The translations under genes were made by a program, and so were the position numbers. A stretch of 64,000 bases of DNA. Source: Hydrotaea diabolus. Lineage: Eukaryota; Arthropoda; Insecta; Diptera; Muscidae. How positions within the stretch are numbered: the stretch's first letter is position 1; each line of letters opens with the position of its first letter. Below, piece by piece: positions 10,846 through 21,857 of this stretch. Under the pieces are notes generated by a model. It was not told the origin of the DNA, made no database searches, and saw only the letters and a list, made by a program, of their open reading frames with translations. The stretch is from NCBI GenBank assembly GCA_963513945.1, contig OY740716.1, positions 90,247,232-90,311,231 on the forward strand, written 5' to 3'.

Positions 10846-13304
10846 GTCAGCACCGACTACTTATATAGCCTTAAGTTAGCGCCATCTAAAGTCTGCTTTG
10901 AAGCAATAATATCCTAGATTATTGACAGGAATCACAGTTCTATGATTCAACATCTCTGATAAAACTAATGTATGTGAAATTCAAATCAAATTCTGCACTA
11001 TCTATGCCTCAGAGTCACTGATTTGAGATAAGTTCGCCATTTGCTTCTTAATTGACGTTATATGTCAGTACTCAACAACCCCTGTTTTGTATATGAAGAA
11101 GAATTCGATTGCTGTTGTTTATTGGGCTGTTTCGCAAAGTATCACACCCTTAAATTCCGACTGTTTTAAATGTAGGAGTTCGGATTCACGTTAATAATTG
11201 ATCCTACATTAATTTTTTTCTAATGAACACCCCTAATGCCAAACTATTTCGGAATTTAAATAGAATTAAAGCAAACTTATTAAAAATCATACAAGTATGC
11301 CAAAGTTTGATGGAACATCCACACGTTTAGCGTTGAATACATGGGTCCATACATATGTATTTCGAGAACAACTCAAAAGAATACAATGATGGCTGTCCAA
11401 CACATGCGATTTGTGAGAATGAGCGAAGTATCGCATTGGTGGCGAACGTGGCGGTTATTGCTTTGAAAAACAATTTAACTTTTGGTTTTAGCTTGTTGCG
11501 CATTGTTGGAGTCGAAAGAAAAAATGCTGTCTTGCCTTGCTCGCATTTAGTGGAGGCACAGTTGCATGCACGTTGCCAATGCTGCGAAAAGGCGATTGCT
11601 TTGTTTTCTGCATCTGTTGCAAGACTACCAAAAGCAAAACATATCGAAAACAAACTTTTAGACGCACTAGTGCTTACACCGAATATGTTGTACTCTCTAT
11701 ACACTGCATCGGGATAGCAGCCTATTCATTTTGTCTGGCGGTTTATTACAATATGAAATATTTCTCGGAGGCTACCTTAGGGTGCATCGATATTTATTGG
11801 GTTGTTTTTATGTGGGTAATAGTATAAAATTAGTATTTAGTTTGCGTAGAAAACATTACAGGTAACATTTTTTAAAATTGGTTTACATAAACAGGCTTTG
11901 ATCTAAGCAAAAAAGGTTTTTATCAACTTGATGAATTCCTATATCAATTTGATTTTGACAAAAAAATTTAACCGACAACACTTTTTGTTGTTGAACTTCT
12001 TCTTATTAATATTTCTTCAATTCCTTACATTATTTTGATTTGATGAACACTGTGTAGCAATTTAATACCTTTTGATCCCCATATCTATTTGCTATACCCT
12101 GTTGATATAATATGTTTTTTTATATTTTTTCAACATTTCAATCGATTTGCCTCTTTTTGTTCTAAAAGTTTTGAAAATGACAACAATCTTTAAAATGTTT
12201 GACATTCGAGATTTTTAGGAACTGCAATAGTGCTCAAATCTAATGGGAATAATTTTAACCTGTTTTACCCCACATATTTGATTCATAGTTAAAAATTGTC
12301 TTAGTTTTCGTTTTAAGCGTCATCAAAGGCCATTACACCCAATATTACAAATTTCCAAATTATTTTTTACAAAAAGACAAGTTTTCAGCTCCAAAATGTG
12401 TACCTTATGTTTTAAATTTGTCAAAACTCCTTCGTATATAGTTTTAATTCTCCAAAACGGATATACTTGTCGAATTTCATGTTTCTACATGCTCTAGCAA
12501 AAAAGATACAAAATGTTTCCCCATATCCCCTTTTACTTCGAATCCAAATTGTAAGGGAAGCCCATTTCTGAATTTGGGATTCTAGCTCCAACCGTTTGGT
12601 CCAGGCATGGATTGATTACTTGTTTACTTATTTTTTCCCGATTTAGGTACGAAAAATCCGTTCTTATCGAGCACCAAATTCATGATTCTAGCTTAAGCCG
12701 TTAGCCTGGGCGAAGATCCGTCAGTCAGTCAGTCACTCTGTCAGTCTGTAACGCAACAATTGTATGTATTATATAGGGGACCATATTTAATCCAAATCTG
12801 AAAACACAAGAGTCTGTTTGGAATCTAAGATTACATCTTTGTTGTCGAGTATTTCTAGGCCCCAGATTAGCCAAATCATAATCCGTATACGTATGCTTAA
12901 GGGTGTTAAGGGTAGGCTCGAATATCGTATCGCAAATCTTGGAAGTAAGCCTTTATTTCGATTCCTTGAAAATTTCGATTAGTTCTAAAACTAAATTGCT
13001 TCAAAGTATGCTATATCCATGTTTGTCTTGGACGCAAAGACCAGATTCATTAATTGCTCAAGGCAAGTTTAGTTTTTTTTAAAAAGATTCAAAAGTGTTG
13101 CAGTGCTAATTTTCGGTAACAATTTGCGTTTCTAGTTTATTGCACTTTAAACAGGCCGAGAAATATCGCTAAATCGTCTTGAATTTTTGTGGAATAGTGA
13201 CATGTGTTTTTCTGACTGCCTACTGATTGCCTGCAACTTTTGACTTAAAACTAAATATTAAAGTTGTACCATATCAGTGTTTCGAAATGGCAAACATAGT
13301 ATTG
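10846..13304. other. Unrecognised 2.5 kb, with an overlapping sense/antisense open frame and a TCAG run
   Basis: No family recognised. At 11327-11717 both strands stay open: 120 codons plus (11355-11717) and 125 codons minus (11704-11327). Base composition there is more even than in the flanks, but no domain is visible. Near 12719-12735 a short CAGT/TCAG tetranucleotide run occurs, common in fly repeats. The stretch 12260-12900 looks like an old non-coding repeat (CTAGCTCCAACCGTTTG and similar), without visible ends. Confidence 0.4.
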
Positions 13305-13317
13305 GGCCGTCGCGGTG

Positions 13318-13931
13318 CACGAAGAAAAAAATACGGTTGGGGTAACAATATTCGAAGAGCATCATATTTGGTTGTGGCACAACAATATTATGTTCCTTAC
13401 AACAATATTATGATTTACACACAACCATACTATGGTCCTCACAACAATAATATAACTCACACACAAACATACTATAAATACCAACAACCTTATTATGATT
13501 CACATTCAACTTATGACCCCAAAACCATATTATGATCCTCACAACCATAGAGTGTTTCACTTAAAACCATAGTATAACTCTCACACAACCATATTATGCT
13601 CCCTACAATCATAGTATGATCCCTCGTAACCATACCATAGTCCCCAAGTGAGTAAGTATTGAGTTAAGTTTTTATTTAACAATAGAGATTTTTCTTAAGT
13701 TAATTATTTAACAATACATTAAGCTCTGAATATTAGGAGTGATTTTAACAGTAGAAGAATCCTTTAATAAATGTAACTGTTTAATTTAACTTTATCAATT
13801 ATGCCGCAACCTTACTTTTGTCAAAATGAAATTCAAAAAACAAAACTTTGGTAGCAAAGAACATACTTTTATTGCAAACAACAAACTAATGTTAACGTGA
13901 CCATACAGTAACCATATATTTTCTCTGCGTG
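13318..13931. mobile_element. TIR element carrying a minisatellite, short copy
   Basis: The left end CACGAAGAAAAAAATACGG and right end TTTTCTCTGCGTG are inverted relatives of the termini of a longer element at 54775-55924. Both copies share a subterminal GGTAACAATATTCGAAGAG / GGTGACAATATTCGAAGAG block and an internal array of CATACTATG-type units. It encodes no protein of its own; the 102-codon frame at 13227-13535 is an Asn/Tyr/His-rich reading of the array. Boundaries are confirmed by the interrupted SINE. Transposase source unknown. Confidence 0.72.
13375..13640. repeat. Minisatellite inside the TIR element
   Basis: Imperfect tandem units of roughly 30-40 bp built from ACAACCATA, CTATGATCCTCAC and GATTCACAC words. 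Many units contain CATACTATG or CATAGTATG, which are near-complements of each other, so neighbouring units can pair as hairpins. The same array is longer and better preserved at 54850-55165. Confidence 0.75.
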
Positions 13932-14374
13932 TGTGATGGTCAGTTTGAATAGCTATCGTACAAGTGAAAACAGGTTCAAATCCGGCTAAGAACATCGAAA
14001 AAAAATTATTAAAAGCTGCGTGTTCCTCATTTCATCCTCATCCTCAAAGCCGACAAGTTTAAAAGTACGAGATAACTCTATAAGCCATGTACGTAAACGA
14101 TTCTCCATAAAATTGATAAGCCGGCGTTAAAAAGTATTTCGGGTTCAGTAAGTAAAGAGAATTGGATAGTGCACAGCCAGGGATGGTAGTGCTCCACGGC
14201 GGCCAATTCTTACACACGTGCGTATTTTTATATGACAATCCAATGTACCGAAAAAGGACGACCTCACATAATTTAAGAACTGAAGAGGAATAACCTTTTT
14301 AAGCATGATGAATAAGGTAATCACGAACATTCTTAACACAAGGCTTTTTACAGCGCTCAACGCCGCGCTACGAC

Positions 14375-15300
14375 TACAGCAAGCTGCATTCCGCCCGGAA
14401 GATCCTTTGTTGACCACGCTAACAGCCTTATCGTCGAGCAGTCCGTAGAGTGGCGATCGTGTATCTACCTCATGTTTATCGATTTTGAGAAGGCTTTTGG
14501 CCCACTCTCACACGAAGGTGTATTGTCCGCGTTACGCTGCAAAGGAGTCCCAGAAAAAATCATCTCTCCAATAGCCACTTTATACTCTAATGCCAACTGC
14601 CGGGTACACAGTTGCAGTAATAAGAGGTGTAAGACAAGGAGGTGTTTGATCGCCTATCTTATTCCTCAATTGTCCTAGTCACCATTATGCTGAATAACAC
14701 ACGTGTCAGCAGAGGAATAAGGTAGGCGTTGGATGACCTCGACTATGCAGATGGTATCTGCATCCTTTCACTTAGATACTTATATACAGACATGCAGGAA
14801 GAACTGCAAATGGTCGGCTAGTGAAGGACTGAAAATTAATGAGTATGTAGGCTGCACCATTACAAAAACTTGCGGGTTAACCCAGGACATGAAGAGCAGA
14901 GTGGATAAGGCGAGACAGGCATTTCACTTAACCGAGCTAACCGCCGAGCACCATTAAATTGGAATTTTCTACTCCAATTTAATGGTACTCTCTACTGCTG
15001 TTTGGCAGCGAATCTCAGAATGCTGCACTCAAGACGTCGATTATTTGGAACCCCAACCTATGGCATATTTTACACCAAACACCCATCTAAGTCGAGAGAC
15101 GCAGCCTGAAATGGCATTAGATCGGGCACACTTTTAGGAAAGCACCAGACGACATCAGCGGAATGACCATTTATTAAAATCCTCTGGGTCAGATGCGTGT
15201 AGGAAGACCAGCTCACACAAGACTATGAAATAGAATATAATGGATGGAGATGGAGCGATCATAGGCAACTGGCGAATGACTGAGATGGATGGAAAATCTT
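14375..15300 (+). pseudogene. LINE reverse-transcriptase fragment
   Basis: Non-LTR retrotransposon RT blocks in order, in shifting frames. QAAFRPGRS then DHA near 14380-14420. FIDFEKAFGPLSHEGV at 14475-14522, with the first catalytic Asp region (family FIDFEKAFDS). A block reading VRQGG near 14627-14643. DYADG at about 14742, where the catalytic YADD has lost its second Asp. Downstream, VDKARQAF (14911-14934), an APDDISGM-like piece and QMRVGRPAHTR near 15190-15220 match the C-terminal part of such proteins. The clade is not resolved. No 5' UTR, endonuclease domain or poly-A tail was seen; a dead fragment. Confidence 0.8.
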
Positions 15301-15360
15301 CGTCCCATGGTCCTACTAGGAAATCAAAAGGACTTGATATACAAATGTACAAACTGAAAT

Positions 15361-15638
15361 AATAATGGTGTTCTAGGTTAAGCCTCGATAACAAAAGTAC
15401 AAATTTGGATTGATGAAGTCTAAAAAATGCCTGCTTTAGTCGAAAAGTACTGTTTTGTAGCCGTTTTCCAGGCTAAATACTGAAAATGCTGCAACAAATT
15501 ATTTTTCTAAAATGTTTATTTAAGACTTTTTCTATAGACATGATCGAAATTGGCACTTTTCGTTAACAAATGGCTTAATTATTGCCGTTTTGCCTATCCA
15601 GTCTTAGTTATCGAGGCGTGACTTAAAACATCACTAAT
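15361..15638. mobile_element. Small non-autonomous TIR element (MITE), copy 1
   Basis: A 278 bp element with 32 bp terminal inverted repeats (15361-15392 and 15607-15638), about 25 of 32 positions matching; the inner part GCCTCGATAAC is perfect. The copy at 30566-30755 has the same ends and the internal landmark CAACAAATTATTTTTCTAAAA. No coding capacity and no clear target duplication. Superfamily unknown. Confidence 0.7.
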
Positions 15639-17781
15639 AGTTTGTTTAATTTAAGTATTTCTTTGGAAACTAGAAATTACTTTGGGATTCAAATTCCACT
15701 TGTTAGTTACATCTCATTTGCAAATGGATATATTTTCTTTAGAGTGTCATTATTAATGGAAACTGGCAATATCCCTATACGATCGCTCTATGATGCTACG
15801 AACAAAACAGCAAACTCCCATGGAAGTAGCGTGCACGCAAAACAATGGCAAAATGTCAAATGATTGCAGCTGCAAAAATGTTTAAAGAGCTCAGCTTGAA
15901 CACACTGTGTGGATTCAATTAATTTCCAAATATTTCTGTTCACAACTGGGTAAGCCAGTTTTGCTTATCCTTTATATAGGCCATGATTCAAATGAAATAA
16001 CTCTTGATGCTATAAAAACACTACAAATGAATGCCGTAGAAGCGATCGAGAGCCGAAAATCACTTCAATACGATACCATTTTTTGTCGTTGGCAAACAGA
16101 AATATATAGACAATCTATATACTCGTATATATGTACGAGTATGTGTAAGTACATAGTAAATACAAGTTCTTGCAATAAAGACGATTACACCGAAGTTTCA
16201 TCAAACGTTTGCATAACTCCAGTCTGCGCAAACAAATCTTGCCTTGACTGAAGACATACCGAAACAGGAAAGAAGTTGAAGAATATTTTACCTGCAAATC
16301 CTGCATGGTCAACCAACCATTCACACGTCGACCGTTGAATTGTGGTCTGAATGCAGCAGCGTGGACTAGATCACCGTCATTAGCATGATTAACAAGCCGA
16401 ACAGGCTGATGCTGGCGGGTATGATACTGTTTCAAGGGCTGTATGATAATTTGGGGGCAAGTGTAAAGTAAACTGTACAATATGCATTATCATGATGTAC
16501 CGATGTCAAATCTTTTGTGGCAAGGTCTATATATAAGTATAGCCCACGTTGTCTTGTCACAAATGTTTCTCTTGCATATATGCTAGGGTTAAAAATGGCT
16601 ATAGCGAAAAGATACTAAGAACAATAAAAACAGTACTTTTTGCCCCAAAACAGAATTAAATTTATATAATTTTGTTGAAATCACATATCGGCGCCGTCAT
16701 CCAATTCTGGCCAAAAAAAAATTCTAACATGGCACATAGCGCTCTCCATTGACGGTTACATGACGATTGTTTTCATCCGACATGAAAACCACACCACACT
16801 GTAATTTTTGGCGTATGCAGTTGTGTCTCTTAAAGCACATGTGGGTTTGTTTATTTTGTTCGGTTCGGACTGTTACAGGAATATAATTTGATCTTTTTTT
16901 TATTGTCTCTATATTTGTTGGCAAAACAACAATAAATTGACTTTTATAGTACTAAGTTTAGAATGTAACACACACACATCCATTTACAAAACTAGTAAAG
17001 AAAACTAAGCTTGTATCTACTTTATATTCCAATTTTTTTATTGATCTAGCCGAACAGGAGGTACTTGGAATCTTTCTTTTAGTTTCCGTGGCATCCCAAT
17101 GGACTACATAGTCTGACAAGTGGACTATATAGTCTGTGCAAACAGACTTACTTCGTCTGTCTGTACTGACTGCCACTTATACTTAACTTATACTTAACCT
17201 AGCCTAACAAGGTGAAATCTAAGATCTTCTTGACCGCCGTTAAAATTGGGTTACTTGTGTGAAACAAGGTTACTTGTGTGCCATGTCAGGCTGCAAAGAT
17301 TTTATGTCAATACACTTACAGCAAATGGAATGAATCAAAAAATCGAGCCGAATTTTATTATGTCATAATTGCCCGCTACAGCAATAGGGTCTCAGATCTG
17401 GAGGGACGATTGTACGGACCAAAACATTGACTGATCTGATTCTATACTACCTGTGCTGGTAATCTGTCCGATCTATGTAATGTTCTATCCAAATTTGAGC
17501 AAGCCTAGCTTTAATGTTTTACAGGTCTTCAAACCGTACCTATGTATAGTTGATAAACCAGAACATGACCCAAAATAATCCAATTTATCATAGCTTGTTC
17601 CACGACTATAGGTATAACATTTAGATAATTCGTTTAAGATTGAGTGCCTTCTAACGAAATATGGCAACAAATTTATTAATTTTTAGAGTTCGTCATTCGC
17701 CAGTACTGTTTTGTTAAGCAGCGCTTCAAACAGCGTAAGACCTACTCTCGCTATTATAAAAACGATCGTCAAAGTGATATT
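15639..17781. other. No recognised gene or repeat
   Basis: Short AT-rich open frames only, among them 114 codons plus at 15907-16251 and 121 codons minus at 16480-16115, which overlap each other and show no domain. The sequence around 16290-16450 is less AT-rich but has no splice-bounded coding frame I could support. Confidence 0.45.
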
Positions 17782-18415
17782 CAGTACGCGCTCGATTTAC
17801 GCAACCCCCGATTATCGCAACTCCCTGATTTGCGCAACCTGCTTTTTTTTACATTACGTCATTATAAGTGCAAATATTTTTCAAAAGAGGTCCCGATAAG
17901 TGCAACAATCTTACGAATATGATAAAATAGGTTTTCGTTTCATTGCCATAAGCGAACAACCCTTAAATATGTGACGATTGTCAATAAAGTTACACTATTT
18001 TAAACAAGACTCCATATACCCACGCCTCTGGCAATGTAAATGAGTACAAACAAATCTGTTATTTTTGATTCTTGCTATTCAAGAAATTAGAGAAGCGAAA
18101 AAGTTTCAAACAAGTTATAATCACAAATTTTAAATTATTTTTCAAAAAATGAATATTTTTAATTTATAGGAGTTGTTTTTTATACCTCAATGTTATTTAT
18201 GAAATGAAGTAATGCATTTTTTTAAACATATTATTTTTTTGTATTTTATTGAAAAAAGAATTTTCGTACCTGAAGGTTATTTTTCAATTGAATTTTAATG
18301 CTATTTGTACTGAGAAATGTAACGTCTTTATTATGTTTAAAAAATTGGGCTCGGCAAGTGCAACAAGTGCAACAGGCCTGATTTCCTATCGGTTGCGTAA
18401 ATCGAACGCGTACTG
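17782..18415. mobile_element. Pogo/Tigger-like MITE
   Basis: A 634 bp element. The left end CAGTACGCGCTCGATTTACG (17782-17801) and right end CGTAAATCGAACGCGTACTG (18396-18415) are inverted repeats with one mismatch over 20 bp. The CAGTA-type terminus and the TA flanking the right end fit the pogo/Tigger branch of Tc1/mariner. The left flank is TT, so one TA is lost or mutated. Subterminal AAGTGCAAC and ATCGCAAC words repeat several times, as expected for transposase binding sites. It has no transposase; the 60-70 codon frames on both strands are chance. Confidence 0.75.
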
Positions 18416-18959
18416 TACTTATCATGCGATCCTCGTATAATGGATGTGTTGGCAATCGGCGTCGATGTTGTTGATGATGGCGAAGACTAGTTTCTCGCTC
18501 AGAAGAGTTACCTCATTGCAGTTCGGTGCGATGCCTTGCATTGGGATGATACACTATCGCCGCCGCCACCATCGGTAACTGCCACAAACGAGCAGAGCTC
18601 TTTAAAACATGCATGCATATTTATCTATATTCAATTTTGTATCTGTAGCTGGTTGTTTCGATGTTGTTTTGTTTCTTTTTGTTTTGTCACGGTCAAGTGA
18701 TTATGAAATTATATTGCATTTCTGGTTTGTTTTCTTCATTTAAAGCCGTAATTTACAAAAGTTTTCCGCCGAATCGATCTATTTAACATACAAATTGGTG
18801 ATAAGTTATCAATATATATAATTTTTATGTAATTGGGTTACATATTTTCGTGGAACGGGCAGAAACCAAACGTTCATTCTGGGGATCGATAGTATGTGGA
18901 AAAGTCGTAACTATCGGTACAAATATTGGTATTAATTTCAAATAGAGTTTACCTAAAAC
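18416..18959. other. Mostly unrecognised; weak candidate exon on minus strand
   Basis: Around 18620-18512 the minus strand keeps an open frame of about 36 codons including FVAVTDGGGGDSVSSQ, ending exactly at AG|GTAACT, a possible donor (18511-18506). The composition is less AT-rich than the flanks. Without a supported acceptor or homologue this stays a weak candidate. Beyond 18620 nothing was recognised. Confidence 0.2.
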
Positions 18960-19236
18960 ATTGCATTAAGGAACAAGGGGAAACTTCTCACAAATCAGTA
19001 AGCTGTGCAGGTACCTACAGTTTAATGTCGGCCTGAATAGCTGATGTCTTTTATTGAGAAGTTTTTAAATGGCGTCGAGATCAACCTCTTAGTCGTAGAG
19101 TCGCCGGCATTTACAAGGTGGAAACCCGCCGCCGAAAATTTTAAACTTAGTTGTTTTTACCCGGAGTTGAACCTGGGTTTGCTTGCAAGTAGTCATGCTC
19201 ACTAAACATTCACAATACCACGGCGGCTCACAGCTA
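18960..19236 (-). repeat. tRNA-derived SINE, copy 4
   Basis: Read on the minus strand, a GCCGCCGTGGTATTGTGAATG head contains the A-box-like part (19220-19207). The B box GGTTCAACTCC is at 19173-19163. The body is CGGCGGCGGGTTTCC and the 3' part ends near 18960 (complement of GAACAAGGGGAAACTTCTC). This is the most complete copy and serves as the reference for copies 1 and 6. Confidence 0.78.
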
Positions 19237-20849
19237 GGCGTTCTAGGAAGTTGAAAGATAAGCTTCCTGCATTGGGCACTCATTTAGCAGATCAAATATG
19301 CCGATATAGCCTCTATTGATAGGAATTTCGCAGGAAAGACATTCAAGATTATTAACATGAACTATAAGAAGCATTCTGCTGAGGGTCTAAAACTGACAAT
19401 AAACTATATCTTATTTTTAGATCGGATGCATTTCTCTTGCATTCGTCCTAAAATAGAACAAATTGATGACAGTTGACGTATTGTTGCGCGAGATTAATGT
19501 CATGTCGCACTGTCTAATTTAAAATTCCAATATTGTTCGCCACAAGATCATCAGATTTATATTGATTATTTTCAAAGGGCGACTGAATAAAACCACAAAT
19601 TTCTTTTGACTTTGCCTAAAGTCAATCTTCCTAAATGCATTATGAGGGATGACGATCGAGACTGAATTTTAACATTCTGGATTCGGGATTTTAAAAACTG
19701 ACATCCCGGGATTTCGAGTTTATTAACGTATTAGGATTTTCTCAATTTTATGATTTTTGCTTTTGTTTCATGACAAAATATACTTAAATCAATTCCTTAT
19801 CTTGGAAAACATTTTTTTTATCCATATTTAGGTAGAATCCGTCAACATAAAAAAACGAAACGGAATCCATTGAATTCTGTTGTTTACAACTTGGCTTCTC
19901 ACTTAAGCTAAGATGATTTAATAAAGCTTGTTGACATTGCTGATTTTGCTGTATTTCGTAGCATTGTTTTTCAACAGGGTGTATTAAATATCAAAAAAAA
20001 ATAAAAATACAAACTAGGCGATGGATCACATACAATTTTTAACTGTACAAATTTACAATATTAAAAATCAGCCTCATATTAGCCCATGATTAGCGAAAAC
20101 TACAGTCATAGTACCTTTCTGATTTCAGTCCCCGAACAAATTTTCTAGAAAACACAAATTCAAGATGATCTTGCTAATATTTCCTAATATTTAAATCCAA
20201 CTTGCAAGAATTTCGCATGTACGTATCAAGTGGCCTATAACCAACCATGGTAAAATTAGACATATTTTGGCGGTCCAAAAGTCTATTGCCTCCTGGTAAG
20301 AGACAATCGCGTTCTAAAAGCCACACTTTTAATTCGGTTCAGTTAAATAAAGCATAGAGAATTATGAGAGTCTTAATCTTACAAAACCTTGGCCATATCC
20401 CTAGATCTTTTGCACAAAGTTTTCTCCTTTTTTAGCCCATGTCGCTCTACGGGCCACATGTGAAATCCAATCTAGCTTATAATAGGCATAGAGAATTGTG
20501 CACTCAAGGAAGATCTAATACTAGATTTGATTTTAAATCATACTAAATTGATACCAGAAAAGTAACTCATTTCAAGTATTTCATTACTCAAAAGGAGTAA
20601 TTTATACTCAAATTCAGTAATTCGTCTTAGATTTGAGTATGCCCTCAAATATAACATAATTAAAATGAGTATGTCGAATTCCTTATTTATTTGGTTTTAA
20701 CATGGCTACAATTTTATTGAGAATGGGAAGTAGAATTTTACATTTAATACTGGAAGTACTCAATTCAAGTGATGCAGCGCAAAATTAGGACAAGCAATTA
20801 AAAAATGAATTAAGTCCACATTTAACTAAAAGGTACTCGATGAAGAACA
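19237..20849. other. No recognised gene or repeat
   Basis: AT-rich. Near 20560-20680 the words ACTCA and GAGTA repeat on both strands (CAAATTCAGTAATTC and similar), giving a loosely palindromic stretch. No coding frame above 65 codons and no mobile-element signature. Confidence 0.4.
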
Positions 20850-21695
20850 TGTGTGGGAATAAAAATAAGTCTTTGGGTGCCAAGTCAGGGCTGTAAGGCG
20901 GATAACCCATCAATTCGACGTTTTGGCCGGTCAAAAAGGCGCTGGTTTCAGCCAATGAGTTAGAGCTCGCATTGTCATGGTGCAAAATGATTCGTCTTCT
21001 CTTGTTCGCTTTTCGAATTTCTCCAAAGACTTCAGGCAAACAAATTGTGGTGTACCACTCAGAATTGACCGTCTTACGTTGCTCAAGCGGAACAGTCGCT
21101 ACGTGACAAGTTTTGCCAAAGAAGATCCATTTGCTTCGAAGTGCTTCTTCTACGAACAACTTTTGTTGGATTTGGCTAGTCTTAGGTCGATTGCTGTTTT
21201 GTTTCGACCTCATATACATAGATCCATGATTCGTCACCTGTGACGATCTTATATACGTCTTTTGAAGCACCGCGATCGTATTTTTTAAAAATTTGTTTGC
21301 ACCAATCGACACGAGCCTTTTTTTGAGCGATTGTCAAATTATGCGGGATCCAACGAGATCAAACCTTTTTCACGGCCAGGTGCTCATGCAATATCGAATG
21401 CGTGCTAAGGGAACAAATGCCCAAGGATGCATCTAACTCAGGGTATGTCACATGAAGATCTTGCATTATCAGTTCACGTACGGCATCAATGTTCTCTGGC
21501 ACAACGGCCTTTCATGGACGACCTTCGTCTTTGAGCGAGCGTCGGCTACCATTAAACCAGTTTTTCACAGTGCTATAGGATGGTTCTTCATCGCCATACA
21601 AAGATTTAAGTTCATCGATGCACTCTTGTCTTAATAATCCAAGTCGAAAGTTGTGAAAAATTATCGCACGAAAATTTTCACTAGTTAATTTCATT
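20850..21695 (-). pseudogene. Mariner transposase, truncated and frameshifted
   Basis: HTH region at 21695-21512 in frame from a credible Met. The middle part is frameshifted; the segment 21312-20785 covers the end of the linker, SQVTNHGSMYM (family VTGDESWIYAY; the first catalytic Asp block is damaged), the second catalytic block HHDNAS and the third SPDLAPKD. Both the second and third Asp are kept. Beyond LFPHM the frame continues into unrelated sequence. Not functional. Confidence 0.82.
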
Positions 21696-21857
21696 TTTTG
21701 CCAAATTGATTTTTTAAGCCACTGTAAACAACACAAATGATGGTCATAAGTCAAAACGTTCTAAATACGTTTATGCTAAAAAATGTCAAACTTTCCAATG
21801 GAAATGTCAGATGGCGCCAGGCAACACCTAGTGTTGCCTAGGCCAGAAATATATATT
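20850..21857 (-). mobile_element. Mariner, 3'-truncated sibling of the 9277 copy
   Basis: The terminus GGCCAGAAATATATAT at 21841-21856 equals the inner and middle part of the TIR at 10429-10445. On the minus strand the transposase starts at 21695 (MKLTSENFRAIIFHNFRLGLL), continues as KNWFNGSRRSLKDEGRP, and later gives HHDNASSNSLAETSAFL and HPPYSPDLAP-like YPPYSPDLAPKDLFLFPHM. Homology breaks near 20850, so the last 60-70 codons and the other TIR are gone. A 20 bp palindromic insertion separates the TIR from the subterminal GGCGCCAG. Confidence 0.88.

Larger units (their letters stand above)
13305..14110 (+). repeat. tRNA-derived SINE, copy 3, split by a TIR element
   Basis: The SINE head GGGCCGTCGCGGTG stops at 13317 and resumes at 13932 as TGTGATGGTCAG. 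Joined across the insertion this matches the intact head of the copy at 6252. The B box GGTTCAAATCC (13973-13983) is the best preserved in the window and is followed by GGCTAAGAACATC. The tail fades near 14110. The insert occupies 13318-13931. The repeated TG at the junction is consistent with a 2 bp target duplication. Confidence 0.72.

Noticed and set aside
13973..13983. tRNA gene suggested by a perfect B box
   Set aside because: No foldable cloverleaf with acceptor stem; it is the head of a SINE copy.
16530..16550. TATATATAAG-like promoter motif
   Set aside because: No gene downstream; isolated match.
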